Positions 7,496 to 15,453 of a DNA stretch of 34,746 nt are shown here, piece after piece (within the stretch, counting starts at the first letter, position 1; each line of letters begins with the position of its first letter). Source of the stretch: Erysipelotrichaceae bacterium. Its GTDB lineage: Bacteria; Bacillota_I; Bacilli_A; Erysipelotrichales; Erysipelotrichaceae. A program made the translations under genes and the position numbers. The stretch is taken from NCBI GenBank assembly GCA_017419065.1, contig JAFOMB010000212.1:1-34746 (forward strand). Direction: 5' to 3'. The notes below the pieces were generated by a model. That model was not told the origin of the DNA and made no database searches. It saw only the letters and a list, made by a program, of their open reading frames with translations.

Positions 7496-8575
7496 ATGTT
7501 GAGTATCAAAGCTATACTGCTGTTTATTGTACTGTTATCAGTCATCGTCATCGTTCATGAATGCGGACACCTGATCGTGGCCAAGCTTTTCGATGTCTAT
7601 TGTCAGGAATTCTCCGTCGGCATGGGACCAAAGCTCTTCTCTGTAAAGGGGAAGGAAACGGAATACGCCTTACGGGCGATCCCGTTCGGGGGCTTTGTCG
7701 CCATGGCCGGGGATACCGACAATGAACTGGAGACTACTGTCGATACCGAAAACATCCCGAAGGAGAGGACGCTGCCGGGCATCGCGCCTTGGAAGAGGAT
7801 CCTCGTCATGATTGCCGGCATCGTCATGAACATCCTGCTGGCGACCGTGATCATGTCTCTGGTCCTGCTTCATATCGGCCAGTATTCCGTCTCCCCGGAG
7901 GCCTATATCAATACCGTTTCTCCGAACTCTCCTGCAGAGGCGGCCGGTCTGAAGGACGGTGACAGGATCCTCCATGCGGAACTGGAAAACGGCACATCCA
8001 TTGCGCCGAAGACCTTCATGGAACTCAGTGCTTTCTTAGATACCTATGACGGCGTCGGAAAGATCTATCTGGAAGTGGAGAGAGAAGGGGAGACCCTCAA
8101 CATCTCCGTCAAGCCGGAATACGACCAGAAAGAGGAGAGATACCTGATGGGCATCACCTCCAATCCCTATACCCTGGTGGAAGTCAACTGGAAGAACTGT
8201 CTCCATTACGCGATCGATCATCTCTCCATGATGACCTCACTGCTGATCTCTTCTTTACTCAACATCTTCCGGGGTGTCGGTCTCAAGAATCTCTCAGGAC
8301 CGATCGGCGTCTATACGACGACAGCCCAGGCAGTCGAGATGGGGGCCCTCTACTACTTCCAGCTCATGGCGATGATCTCCCTCAATGTCGGGATATTCAA
8401 CGCCCTGCCTTTACCGGTCCTGGATGGAGGAAGGGTCTTACTGACGTTTATTGAAATGATCATCGGACGTCCGATCCCGGAAAAGGTGCAGAACGCGATC
8501 ATGTCTGTCTCGGTCGTCCTGGTCCTGCTTCTGTTTGTCTTCGTGACCTTCCAGGATGTCCTGAAGCTCTTCTAG
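7496..8575 (+). CDS. rseP: Site-2 intramembrane zinc metalloprotease RseP/RasP
   Basis: An S2P-family protease that cleaves membrane-embedded substrates such as anti-sigma factors and leftover signal peptides. The zinc motif HECGH occupies residues 21-25 of the first membrane helix. A PDZ domain lies around residues 125-205 (NSPAEAAGLKDGDRI), and the second ligand motif LPVLDGGRVLL is near the C-terminus. The protein has 359 residues from ATG 7496. An in-frame TTG at 7490 is an alternative. Neither start has a convincing ribosome-binding site; the nearest purine run, GGAAGG, ends about 26 bases away. Confidence 0.93.
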   Translation: MLSIKAILLFIVLLSVIVIVHECGHLIVAKLFDVYCQEFSVGMGPKLFSVKGKETEYALRAIPFGGFVAMAGDTDNELETTVDTENIPKERTLPGIAPWKRILVMIAGIVMNILLATVIMSLVLLHIGQYSVSPEAYINTVSPNSPAEAAGLKDGDRILHAELENGTSIAPKTFMELSAFLDTYDGVGKIYLEVEREGETLNISVKPEYDQKEERYLMGITSNPYTLVEVNWKNCLHYAIDHLSMMTSLLISSLLNIFRGVGLKNLSGPIGVYTTTAQAVEMGALYYFQLMAMISLNVGIFNALPLPVLDGGRVLLTFIEMIIGRPIPEKVQNAIMSVSVVLVLLLFVFVTFQDVLKLF

Positions 8576-8583
8576 GAGGATCT

Positions 8584-9054
8584 ATGTTAGGAAAATATAT
8601 ATTAGTATTTCTGATATCCATGGTACCGCTGGTCGAACTCAGAGGGGCGCTGCCTTACGCTGCCTATCTGGGTCTCCCGGTGATACCTTCCTATATCGTC
8701 GCCGTCATCGGGAACATGCTGCCGGTGCCGGTCATCTATCTCTTCGCCAGAAAGGTCCTGGAATGGGGCAAGGATAAGCCGTACATCGGAAAGTTCTTCA
8801 CCTTCTGCCTCGAGAAGGGGGAAAAGGCCGGAAGGAAACTGCAGGCAAAAGCGGGAAGAGGACTCTTCCTGGCCCTGCTTCTGTTTGTCGGCATCCCGAT
8901 CCCGGGCACAGGCGCCTGGACGGGAACACTCGGCGCTTCCATGCTGGGACTCGGTTTCAGGAAGTCCACAGCAGCTGTCATGCTGGGAGTCCTGCTGGCA
9001 GGGGTCATCATGCTGTCGGCAGCTACCGGCGTATTCAGAATCATTGGCATCTAG
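8584..9054 (+). CDS. Small multidrug export family membrane protein
   Basis: A 156-residue integral membrane protein matching the putative small multidrug export family (Pfam Sm_multidrug_ex) as I recall its motifs: N-terminal FLISMVPLVELRGALPYA, then VIGNMLPVPVIYLFARKVL and VGIPIPGTGAWTGTLGA. The two PxP/PG-containing re-entrant-like segments resemble DedA-type folds. The transport role is inferred from the family name only and the substrate is unknown. GGAGG lies 6 bases before ATG, and only 8 bases separate it from rseP, so it is probably cotranscribed. Confidence 0.75.
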   Translation: MLGKYILVFLISMVPLVELRGALPYAAYLGLPVIPSYIVAVIGNMLPVPVIYLFARKVLEWGKDKPYIGKFFTFCLEKGEKAGRKLQAKAGRGLFLALLLFVGIPIPGTGAWTGTLGASMLGLGFRKSTAAVMLGVLLAGVIMLSAATGVFRIIGI

Positions 9055-9063
9055 GAGGAATCT

Positions 9064-10077
9064 ATGAACATACTCGTTACCGGAGGAACCGGCTTTATCG
9101 GTTCCCATACCTGTGTTGAACTGCTGAACAACGGCCATCAGGTCGTCATTCTCGACAATCTCTACAACTCCAACATCCACGTCTTAGAGAGGATCGGAAA
9201 GCTGACCGGCGTCACTCCGAAGTTCTATGAGACGGACATCCGCGACAAGGAGGGACTCAAGAAGGTCTTTGAAGAGAATCGCTTTGACGCCTGCATCCAC
9301 TTTGCGGGACTCAAGGCTGTCGGAGAATCTGTTTCCAAGCCGCTGTTCTACTATCAGAACAATATCGAAGGTTCTCTGAATCTCTATGAATGCCTGATCG
9401 CCTACGGTGTCAAGAACATCGTCTTCTCTTCGAGTGCCACTGTTTACGGCGACAACTTCGAAGCCCCGTTCAAAGAGGAATACGGCAGAGGAACGACGAC
9501 GAACCCGTACGGAAGCACCAAGCTGATGAACGAGATCATCATCGAAGATCTCTGCAAGGCCAACGAGGGCATGTCCGCGGTCTTATTGAGATACTTCAAC
9601 CCGATCGGTGCCCATGAATCCGGACTCTTGGGCGAAGTGCCGAACGGCATCCCGAACAACCTGGTCCCGTATATCGCCAGAGTGGCAGAAGGCAAGCTGG
9701 ACCGTCTCAACGTCTTCGGCGATGACTACGATACTGTTGACGGTACCGGTGTCAGAGACTACATCCACGTCGTCGATCTGGCCAGAGCCCATGTCAAGGC
9801 CGTAGAATACGCAGACAAGCATACAGGATGCGAAGTCATCAACGTCGGCAGCGGCAAGGGCTACAGTGTCCTGGAAGTCCTGCACGCCTATGAGAAGGCC
9901 TGCGGAAAGACACTGCCGTATGTCGTAGCTCCGAGAAGGCCGGGTGATATCGCTACCTCTTATGCGGCAACTGACAAGGCCAAGGAACTGCTGGGATTTG
10001 AAACGGAATACGACATCGAAAAGATGTGTGCGGATTCTTATCACTTCTCGGTCATGAATCCGAACGGTATTGAATAA
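9064..10077 (+). CDS. galE: UDP-glucose 4-epimerase
   Basis: Interconverts UDP-glucose and UDP-galactose for sugar use and glycan synthesis. This 337-residue short-chain dehydrogenase fold has the NAD motif VTGGTGFIGSHT at residues 5-16. The catalytic Ser/Thr region is FSSSATVYGD and the YxxxK pair is in NPYGSTKLMNE. C-terminal motifs include GTGVRDYIHVVDLA and GSGKGYSVLEV. GGAGG precedes ATG, and it follows the preceding membrane protein by 9 bases. The next gene cluster includes cell-surface and sugar-transfer proteins, and a galactose/glucose-type uptake system lies at the window's end. A long hairpin follows the gene. Confidence 0.96.
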   Translation: MNILVTGGTGFIGSHTCVELLNNGHQVVILDNLYNSNIHVLERIGKLTGVTPKFYETDIRDKEGLKKVFEENRFDACIHFAGLKAVGESVSKPLFYYQNNIEGSLNLYECLIAYGVKNIVFSSSATVYGDNFEAPFKEEYGRGTTTNPYGSTKLMNEIIIEDLCKANEGMSAVLLRYFNPIGAHESGLLGEVPNGIPNNLVPYIARVAEGKLDRLNVFGDDYDTVDGTGVRDYIHVVDLARAHVKAVEYADKHTGCEVINVGSGKGYSVLEVLHAYEKACGKTLPYVVAPRRPGDIATSYAATDKAKELLGFETEYDIEKMCADSYHFSVMNPNGIE

Positions 10078-10105
10078 CTATAAATTTATCGATAAATAGT
10101 ACATT

Positions 10106-10150
10106 AAAAACATCATTGAATATGTTGACATATTTCATGATGTTTTTATA
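10106..10150 (+). terminator. galE terminator (long hairpin)
   Basis: Two arms of about 20 bases (10106-10125 and 10128-10147) pair at 18 of 20 positions, beginning with AAAAACATCAT and ending with ATGATGTTTTT. The flanking A and T runs make it potentially bidirectional. A promoter -35 box is embedded in its apex. Confidence 0.75.
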
Positions 10151-10154
10151 TACT
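10125..10154 (+). promoter_or_regulatory. Promoter of the antitoxin/surface-protein module
   Basis: A consensus TTGACA (10125-10130) lies 18 bases before TATACT (10149-10154). The -35 sits exactly at the tip of the galE terminator hairpin. The predicted transcription start is close to 10161, where an in-frame GTG begins. Confidence 0.65.
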
Positions 10155-10187
10155 TTAGTTGTGAGCAGAAAAGTCTCTTTTCAGAAT

Positions 10188-10388
10188 ATGCTGGACTCCC
10201 TGATCCCGATCTCGGTACTCAATCAGGGAAAGGCAGCCAAGATCATTTCTTCGCTCCAGAAGGATGAAGTGAAGATCATCGTCAAGAACAATGAGCCGAT
10301 GGCGGCGATTGTTCCTATTTCACGTTTCTCGGAACTCTGCGAGACAGAAGAGAAATGGCTGTCGGAAAGGGAAAAGGAAAATGAGTAA
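10188..10388 (+). CDS. Phd/YefM-type antitoxin-like protein, no visible toxin partner
   Basis: A small protein whose core (IPISVLNQGKAAKI, then VKIIVKNNEPMAAIVPISRF) matches the N-terminal DNA-binding fold of the Phd/YefM/StbD antitoxin family. In that family the fold represses its own operon and the C-terminal tail neutralises a RelE/Doc-type toxin. The C-terminal tail here is short and charged (ETEEKWLSEREKENE). ATG 10188 (66 residues) gives the typical family N-terminus; an in-frame GTG at 10161 (75 residues) would lie at the predicted transcript 5' end. The frame is open further up, but that part lies in the terminator hairpin. It overlaps the next gene by 8 bases. No toxin gene is adjacent. 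Confidence 0.7.
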   Translation: MLDSLIPISVLNQGKAAKIISSLQKDEVKIIVKNNEPMAAIVPISRFSELCETEEKWLSEREKENE

Positions 10389-11331
10389 ACAGAGAAGGGT
10401 ACGCAAAGACCGTGTTTTTCTGCTGATCATAGCAGCCATCGTCCTGGTATGTCTGATCGGCGTCGCCATATTCTTTCTGATGGATGAACCGGAGAAACCG
10501 GCAGACCCGGTAAAACCGGATGTTCCAAGCGATGTGACAAAGAAGACCGTTTCCACGGAACTCCTGGACTATGAAGTCTATGAAGACAGGGAAGGGGAAC
10601 TGGGCTTTGATTTCGTTCTGGCAAAGATCCGCTTCAAAGCGGAAGAGAGCGCCGATTTCGATCTGAAGGATCTCGAGACTTCCCAGAAGGTCAATCTTTC
10701 CGATACAGAGAAATACACAAAGAAACTCACAGAGAAGAAATACAGTCTTGAAGACAAGAATGTTTCCAGGAAGATCAATACCATCAACAAGGAAGCCGAT
10801 GCCTGGGTCTTTGTCCCTGTGACGAAAAAGGAAAGCAGCATCGTCCTCTACAACAAGCAGGACGGCTACGGCATGAGCATCGACCTCACAAAGAACATCA
10901 GGGAACTCTCCTCCTTAAAGAAAGAGAGCGACGGTAATGTCGTCGATGACTTGGGACGCTATGACATCCGCATCTCGGATTCTTTCGTCTCGACCATGAT
11001 GATGAAAAACGGAGAAGACTATGCCTTCCCGTCTGATTCGACTGTCTATACATTCAAACTGAAGATCAACGAAGCGGAAGAGGGGATCCGTATCCTCGAC
11101 GCGGAATTCGTCCAGACCTCTACCGGGAATACCTATAAGGCGCTTGATTCGTCCTATGAGTCCCGCAAGCTCGACAATATCATCGGCAGAAACCTCGCGG
11201 AAGTCGATGACAGCATGGCTCTCTTCTTTGAAGTCTATGAAGAGGGCGGCTCTCATGACTATACCGGTACTTTACGTCTCAGTTTCTCCGGCTCGGAAGG
11301 CTGGAAGGAATTCTCCACAGAACTGCGCTGA
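10381..11331 (+). CDS. Membrane-anchored extracytoplasmic protein of unknown function
   Basis: A 316-residue protein that I do not recognise. It has a basic N-terminus (SKQRRVRKDR), one strongly hydrophobic helix at about residues 12-34, a Pro/Lys/Asp linker (about 35-55), then a charged, beta-rich, Lys/Asp/Glu-heavy domain exposed outside the cell. There is no Cys for a lipobox and no enzymatic motif. ATG 10381 has an AAAGGAAA site and overlaps the antitoxin-like gene by 8 bases. The cell-wall hydrolase gene starts 2 bases after its stop, so the three are almost certainly cotranslated. The position suggests a role with the wall hydrolase, as an accessory or regulator, but that is inference. 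Confidence 0.8.
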   Translation: MSKQRRVRKDRVFLLIIAAIVLVCLIGVAIFFLMDEPEKPADPVKPDVPSDVTKKTVSTELLDYEVYEDREGELGFDFVLAKIRFKAEESADFDLKDLETSQKVNLSDTEKYTKKLTEKKYSLEDKNVSRKINTINKEADAWVFVPVTKKESSIVLYNKQDGYGMSIDLTKNIRELSSLKKESDGNVVDDLGRYDIRISDSFVSTMMMKNGEDYAFPSDSTVYTFKLKINEAEEGIRILDAEFVQTSTGNTYKALDSSYESRKLDNIIGRNLAEVDDSMALFFEVYEEGGSHDYTGTLRLSFSGSEGWKEFSTELR

Positions 11332-11333
11332 TC

Positions 11334-14255
11334 ATGAAAAGAAAACTGTTTCTCATTCTCCTGTGTCTGAACATGCTGATACCGTGTATCGGCATTTTTG
11401 CAGGAGAAAAGGTCCATGCCGGCATGGAGACGGATTACGCCTATCACTGTGCTGTCAACTATGAGATCTCTGAGATCGGTGACGACGGCGCTTTACGATA
11501 CGTGAGCTGTCATTCTACCTACGAGGACGCAAAGGCTTCCTTTGACGGCATGAACGGCGACTATGTCATCCGCAACCGCTACTCCCTGTCTCCGACAAAG
11601 ATCGTGGCGATGAAGTCCGGCTATGTCTACACCTATCCGGGAAGAAGCGGCAGCATCACGATGAAGATCTATGAACTGCCTTCCTTCAAAACGGAAGAGG
11701 CGACCTATACCTATCTGACCAACCACTGGCAGATGGAATACGTAGATACCTATCGCGTCTATGACAACGGTACCGGCTGCGTCCATGTGAATCTGCAGGG
11801 CTATGACGGCTATACCGATCTGGAATACACCGATCTCGTCCCCAGCAAATACATCGATCTCGGTATCGGGATCTGGCTGGGCGGCTATAACAGCTATGAA
11901 TCCGAAAGTCCGTTCTATGTCATACCTCGTGCCGACTACTATGAAGTCGTCCGCAACGGGAACTATCTCGATCTGCGTTTCGTCTATCATCAGATGTATC
12001 CGAAGAAGAACAGCTGGGAACCGGTCACCTATACCACTGTCATCGGTCCGGCCATGCCTTTTATGGAAGAGGGGAAGCGCTACTACTCCTCCAACGGCTA
12101 TGACTTCTATAACGATACGAAGGGAATGTCCTACGCGGGAAGCGGTCTGAACTACTACAATTATCTGCCGCTCAGATCCCGTACTGCCATCTCAGCCAAC
12201 GTACTGGAGAGCTATCTCAACTCCAAGATCGGCAGCACCTATTCCGCACTAAGAGGCAATGCCCATTACTTTACGGAATATCAGGAGATCTACGGCATGA
12301 ACGCCCTCCTGGTCTACTCCATGGCTTTACACGAATCGGCGTATGGTACCCATGGCTATGCGACGAAGTACTACAACTTCTTCGGCTGGTCAGCCTATGA
12401 CAGCAATCCGTCCAACGCAACGCATTACAATGACGCTGCCGGCGCGATCAGAGCTCATATGGGCTACAATCTGACGGCCTACCTGGATACTTATGACTGG
12501 CGCCACATGTCCTCTTCTCTTGGAAGCAAGGGCACCGGCATCAACGTCCAGTATGCCTCCGATCCTTACTGGAGCCTCAAGATCTCTTCCTACGCCTATG
12601 ACATCGACAAGTACGCAAACAACTACAACGGCAGTCTCACGGACTACGACACCTATGAGATGGCTGTGGTCTTACAGACCGGGACGCCGGTAAAGACAGC
12701 TCCAAACGCGAACGCGTCGAATTACTATACGATCCACGCCGGACGCTCTCCTTACTATCTCCATAACTATACGGTCATCGTACTGGAGAGACAGGACGGC
12801 TACGCCAAGATACAGACGACCAATTCCATCCTCAACGGTGTCGTCTATACCAACAAGGGCGCTTCCGATTCGAATCTCATCCTCTACAACTTCGATCAGT
12901 CCGTCGGCTATATCGCCGATTCCGCGCTTCTCTATCAGAAAGCCAGAGAGCCGGGGAGCTTTATCGGCAACGTCGACAGGCTGAGTCTGGATGAGACGAC
13001 ATTATCGCTCAGAGGCGTTTCCTACCGGGAATACCTGGAAGCAGCTGATCCAAGTGCCATCCATGTATCTGCCAAACTGAAAGGCCCGATCGAGAGGAGT
13101 TACGCCTTACCGGTCTCTGTGAACGGGGATGAAGTCAAATACTGGGCCGACATCAAAGTCAACGATCTTCCGCTAGGTGACTATACCGTCTCCATCAGCA
13201 CGCATTATGATGATGCGGCAGAGTATGACGGCTCCTTCCTGGCAAGTTTTGAAGACCTGCCGTCTGCCCGTATCATGGACAACGGTCTGGTATCGCTCAG
13301 AAAAGAAAACAACGTGATGGTGATCAGCGTTTCCAGTCTTTTAGGAGCTGTGGATGCGATCGACCGCTATTCCGGTTCCAATCGCTATAAGACTTCCATA
13401 CGTGCTGCGGAAGCTCTCCGGGAGACAATGGGGATCGGGGCCTTCGATGCGTTCGTCCTGACGACCGGGAAGAACTTCGCTGATGCCCTGAGTGGTTCTG
13501 TCTTTGCCTCTTCAATGAATGCGCCGCTGCTTCTGATCGATGAAAGCGCTGCAGGATCCATCGTGGACTACATCCGCATCAGAGGAAGCGAAAACGCCAA
13601 AGTATACGTCCTGGGCGGGGAAGGGGCTGTCGCCTCCTCCTGGCTCTCCGGCATCTCCTCTGACAGGATCATCCGCTATCAGGGAAAAGACCGCTACGAT
13701 ACCAACCTGCAGATCCTGAAGTCACTGAACAGGGAAAGCGGGATCCTGCTGGTCGCCTCCGGAAGTTCCTATCCGGATGCCCTGTCGGCTTCTTCACTTC
13801 CATATCCGCTCATGTTGACAGCGAAGATGCTGAAGCCGGAACAGAAGGAATACCTGAGAGAGAATCCGCCGCAGAAGATCTATATACTCGGAGGAACCGG
13901 TGCTGTCTCCGTGGAACTCGAAGAAGAGCTGAAAGGCTATGGCGAAGTGGTGCGTATCAGCGGCAGCAACCGCTATGAGACCTCTGTGAGGATCGCCGAG
14001 ACCTTCTTTGAAGGCAATACCGGGATCCTGATGATATCGGGAACCAATTATCCGGACGGCTTATCCGCAGGACCTCTGGCCGCTTATAAGAACATGCCGG
14101 TCATCCTCCTGAAGGAAGGATCTGCTTCCTATGCCCGGAATTACGTTTCAGCAAGAGGACTGACAGAGGCGGTCGCGGTAGGCGGTACTGCCATTCTGAA
14201 GGACAGTGTGCTATTATCAGTATTTGAAAACAAGGACCTTGTGATCGCAAGATAA
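11334..14255 (+). CDS. Secreted glucosaminidase (GH73-like) with three CWB2 wall-binding repeats
   Basis: A 973-residue surface protein. A signal peptide spans about residues 1-29 (cleavage after VHA). An N-terminal region of unknown fold, rich in Tyr, runs to about 270. A glucosaminidase domain lies at about 282-400 with the probable catalytic Glu334 in ALHESAYG followed by YYNFFGWSAYD. An SH3-like stretch is at about 440-545. Three cell-wall-binding repeats of type 2 (CWB2) start near 676, 777 and 872, with motifs such as RYSGSNRYKTS, RYQGKDRYDTN and RISGSNRYETS. It is expected to cleave the N-acetylglucosaminyl bond of peptidoglycan while attached non-covalently to wall polymers. It follows the membrane-anchored protein by 2 bases with no separate ribosome-binding site. 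Confidence 0.88.
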   Translation: MKRKLFLILLCLNMLIPCIGIFAGEKVHAGMETDYAYHCAVNYEISEIGDDGALRYVSCHSTYEDAKASFDGMNGDYVIRNRYSLSPTKIVAMKSGYVYTYPGRSGSITMKIYELPSFKTEEATYTYLTNHWQMEYVDTYRVYDNGTGCVHVNLQGYDGYTDLEYTDLVPSKYIDLGIGIWLGGYNSYESESPFYVIPRADYYEVVRNGNYLDLRFVYHQMYPKKNSWEPVTYTTVIGPAMPFMEEGKRYYSSNGYDFYNDTKGMSYAGSGLNYYNYLPLRSRTAISANVLESYLNSKIGSTYSALRGNAHYFTEYQEIYGMNALLVYSMALHESAYGTHGYATKYYNFFGWSAYDSNPSNATHYNDAAGAIRAHMGYNLTAYLDTYDWRHMSSSLGSKGTGINVQYASDPYWSLKISSYAYDIDKYANNYNGSLTDYDTYEMAVVLQTGTPVKTAPNANASNYYTIHAGRSPYYLHNYTVIVLERQDGYAKIQTTNSILNGVVYTNKGASDSNLILYNFDQSVGYIADSALLYQKAREPGSFIGNVDRLSLDETTLSLRGVSYREYLEAADPSAIHVSAKLKGPIERSYALPVSVNGDEVKYWADIKVNDLPLGDYTVSISTHYDDAAEYDGSFLASFEDLPSARIMDNGLVSLRKENNVMVISVSSLLGAVDAIDRYSGSNRYKTSIRAAEALRETMGIGAFDAFVLTTGKNFADALSGSVFASSMNAPLLLIDESAAGSIVDYIRIRGSENAKVYVLGGEGAVASSWLSGISSDRIIRYQGKDRYDTNLQILKSLNRESGILLVASGSSYPDALSASSLPYPLMLTAKMLKPEQKEYLRENPPQKIYILGGTGAVSVELEEELKGYGEVVRISGSNRYETSVRIAETFFEGNTGILMISGTNYPDGLSAGPLAAYKNMPVILLKEGSASYARNYVSARGLTEAVAVGGTAILKDSVLLSVFENKDLVIAR

Positions 14256-14265
14256 AGGAGAAGAT

Positions 14266-15261
14266 ATGTATTTTTTCAAAAGACTGTTTCAGATAGATGT
14301 TAAGAGGATGTTTACGACTATTAAAAAGATCGCCAGGAGATCGCATAAGCCGTTCCTCTTCATCTTCCTTGATGTCATCAACTGTGCCTTCCGCTATGGG
14401 GCAGGCTATATGGACTACTTCGTCTTCAACTTCGAGGAATTAAGCGCCAAACAGAGGGAGACCTATATCACCCGTACTGTCAACAACAACTACTTCCTGA
14501 AGATGAATGATCGAAGCTACTATCACATCTTCAATGACAAGACAGAATTCTTAGAGATATACAAAGAGTTCATCAGGAGAGATCATATCGATCTGAGGAC
14601 CTGCAGTGAAGAAGATTATGAAGCCTTCGTGAAGAAACATCCGGTCTTCATGGGAAAACCGGTAGACGGCCAGTGCGGCTACGGCATCGAGATCGTCGAT
14701 ACCCATGGCCGGGATCTCAAGGAAGTCAAAGCGGAACTGGAGAGAAAGACCCAGTATCTCTTAGAAGAAAAGATCGTCCAGAACGAAGAACTGAGCAGGT
14801 TGTATCCTTGTTCGATCAACACGATCAGAGTCGTGACCTGTTATAAGAACGGGGAGTGCAGCATCCTGTTTACAGCCCTCCGTATCGGCAACAATGGCAA
14901 GCATGTCGACAACTTCAACAACGGCGGCATGTTCTCGGTCATCGATGAAGACGGTGTCATCCGAAAACCGGCTATCGATAAGGAGGGGGTGGAATACGAG
15001 ATCCATCCGTATACCGGTACACCGATCATCGGCTTTAAGATCCCGATGTTCAAAGAGATCATCGAACAGTGCAAGAAGATGGCAGCCATCACCCCGCAGG
15101 TAGGCCTTACCGGCTGGGATATGTGTGTAACAGACAAGGGGATCGATGTCGTCGAAGGCAATCAGCTGCCTGGCTACGACATCTATCAGTCAAGATGCCA
15201 TCTCAATAAAGACCGCATGGGTCTCAAGCCGAGATTCGACGCGGCCATCTACAAAGACTGA
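14266..15261 (+). CDS. Sugar-transfer-associated ATP-grasp family protein
   Basis: A 331-residue protein with the motifs I associate with the sugar-transfer-associated ATP-grasp family: GKPVDGQCGYGIE (about residues 130-142), LLEEKIVQNEELSRLYPCSINTIRVVT (about 166-192), NGGMFSVIDEDG and GWDMCVTDKGIDVVEGNQLPG (about 283-303). The E-N pair near the end would bind Mg-ATP. Such proteins are predicted ATP-dependent ligases near polysaccharide genes; the substrate here is unknown. A hydrophobic patch near residues 27-45 may associate with the membrane. AAAGGAG precedes ATG, 10 bases after the glucosaminidase gene, so it belongs to the same operon and ends it. Confidence 0.8.
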   Translation: MYFFKRLFQIDVKRMFTTIKKIARRSHKPFLFIFLDVINCAFRYGAGYMDYFVFNFEELSAKQRETYITRTVNNNYFLKMNDRSYYHIFNDKTEFLEIYKEFIRRDHIDLRTCSEEDYEAFVKKHPVFMGKPVDGQCGYGIEIVDTHGRDLKEVKAELERKTQYLLEEKIVQNEELSRLYPCSINTIRVVTCYKNGECSILFTALRIGNNGKHVDNFNNGGMFSVIDEDGVIRKPAIDKEGVEYEIHPYTGTPIIGFKIPMFKEIIEQCKKMAAITPQVGLTGWDMCVTDKGIDVVEGNQLPGYDIYQSRCHLNKDRMGLKPRFDAAIYKD

Positions 15262-15262
15262 C

Positions 15263-15289
15263 AAAAGGCCTCAGAAGAGGTCTTTTCTT
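15263..15289 (+). terminator. Intrinsic terminator after the ATP-grasp gene
   Basis: Stem AAAAGGCCTC (15263-15272) / GAGGTCTTTT (15277-15286) with one G-T wobble and an AGAA loop, running into a T-rich tail. It begins 2 bases after the stop codon. Confidence 0.75.
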
Positions 15290-15312
15290 ATACGTTTATA
15301 AAATAAATACAA

Positions 15313-15371
15313 CTGTTCATTTTTCCGGAGATGGAAACAGGCTGTACAAATGACTCCTTTCTTTCTCCGGA
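15313..15371 (+). repeat. Inverted repeats upstream of nifJ
   Basis: In the 190-base gap before nifJ, TCCGGAGA (15324-15331) recurs inverted as TCTCCGGA (15364-15371). CTGTT (15313-15317) pairs with AACAG (15336-15340). These could be regulator sites or a hairpin. They do not match the Rex consensus. Confidence 0.3.
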
Positions 15372-15419
15372 TAGGGGAATTCTTTTCTTTTTATATAGAA
15401 ATGGGTACTCGAAATGCGT

Positions 15420-15425
15420 TATAAT
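15420..15425 (+). promoter_or_regulatory. nifJ promoter, -10 box
   Basis: A perfect TATAAT sits 29 bases before the nifJ start. No good -35 lies 16-18 bases upstream, which hints at activator help. GGAGG at 15441-15445 is the ribosome-binding site, 8 bases before ATG 15454. Confidence 0.5.
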
Positions 15426-15453
15426 AGTTTCGGCAATTTAGGAGGACAATGAA

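Noticed and set aside
15300..15453. Rex operator upstream of nifJ
   Set aside because: No TTGTGAA-N4-TTCACAA-like pair is present.
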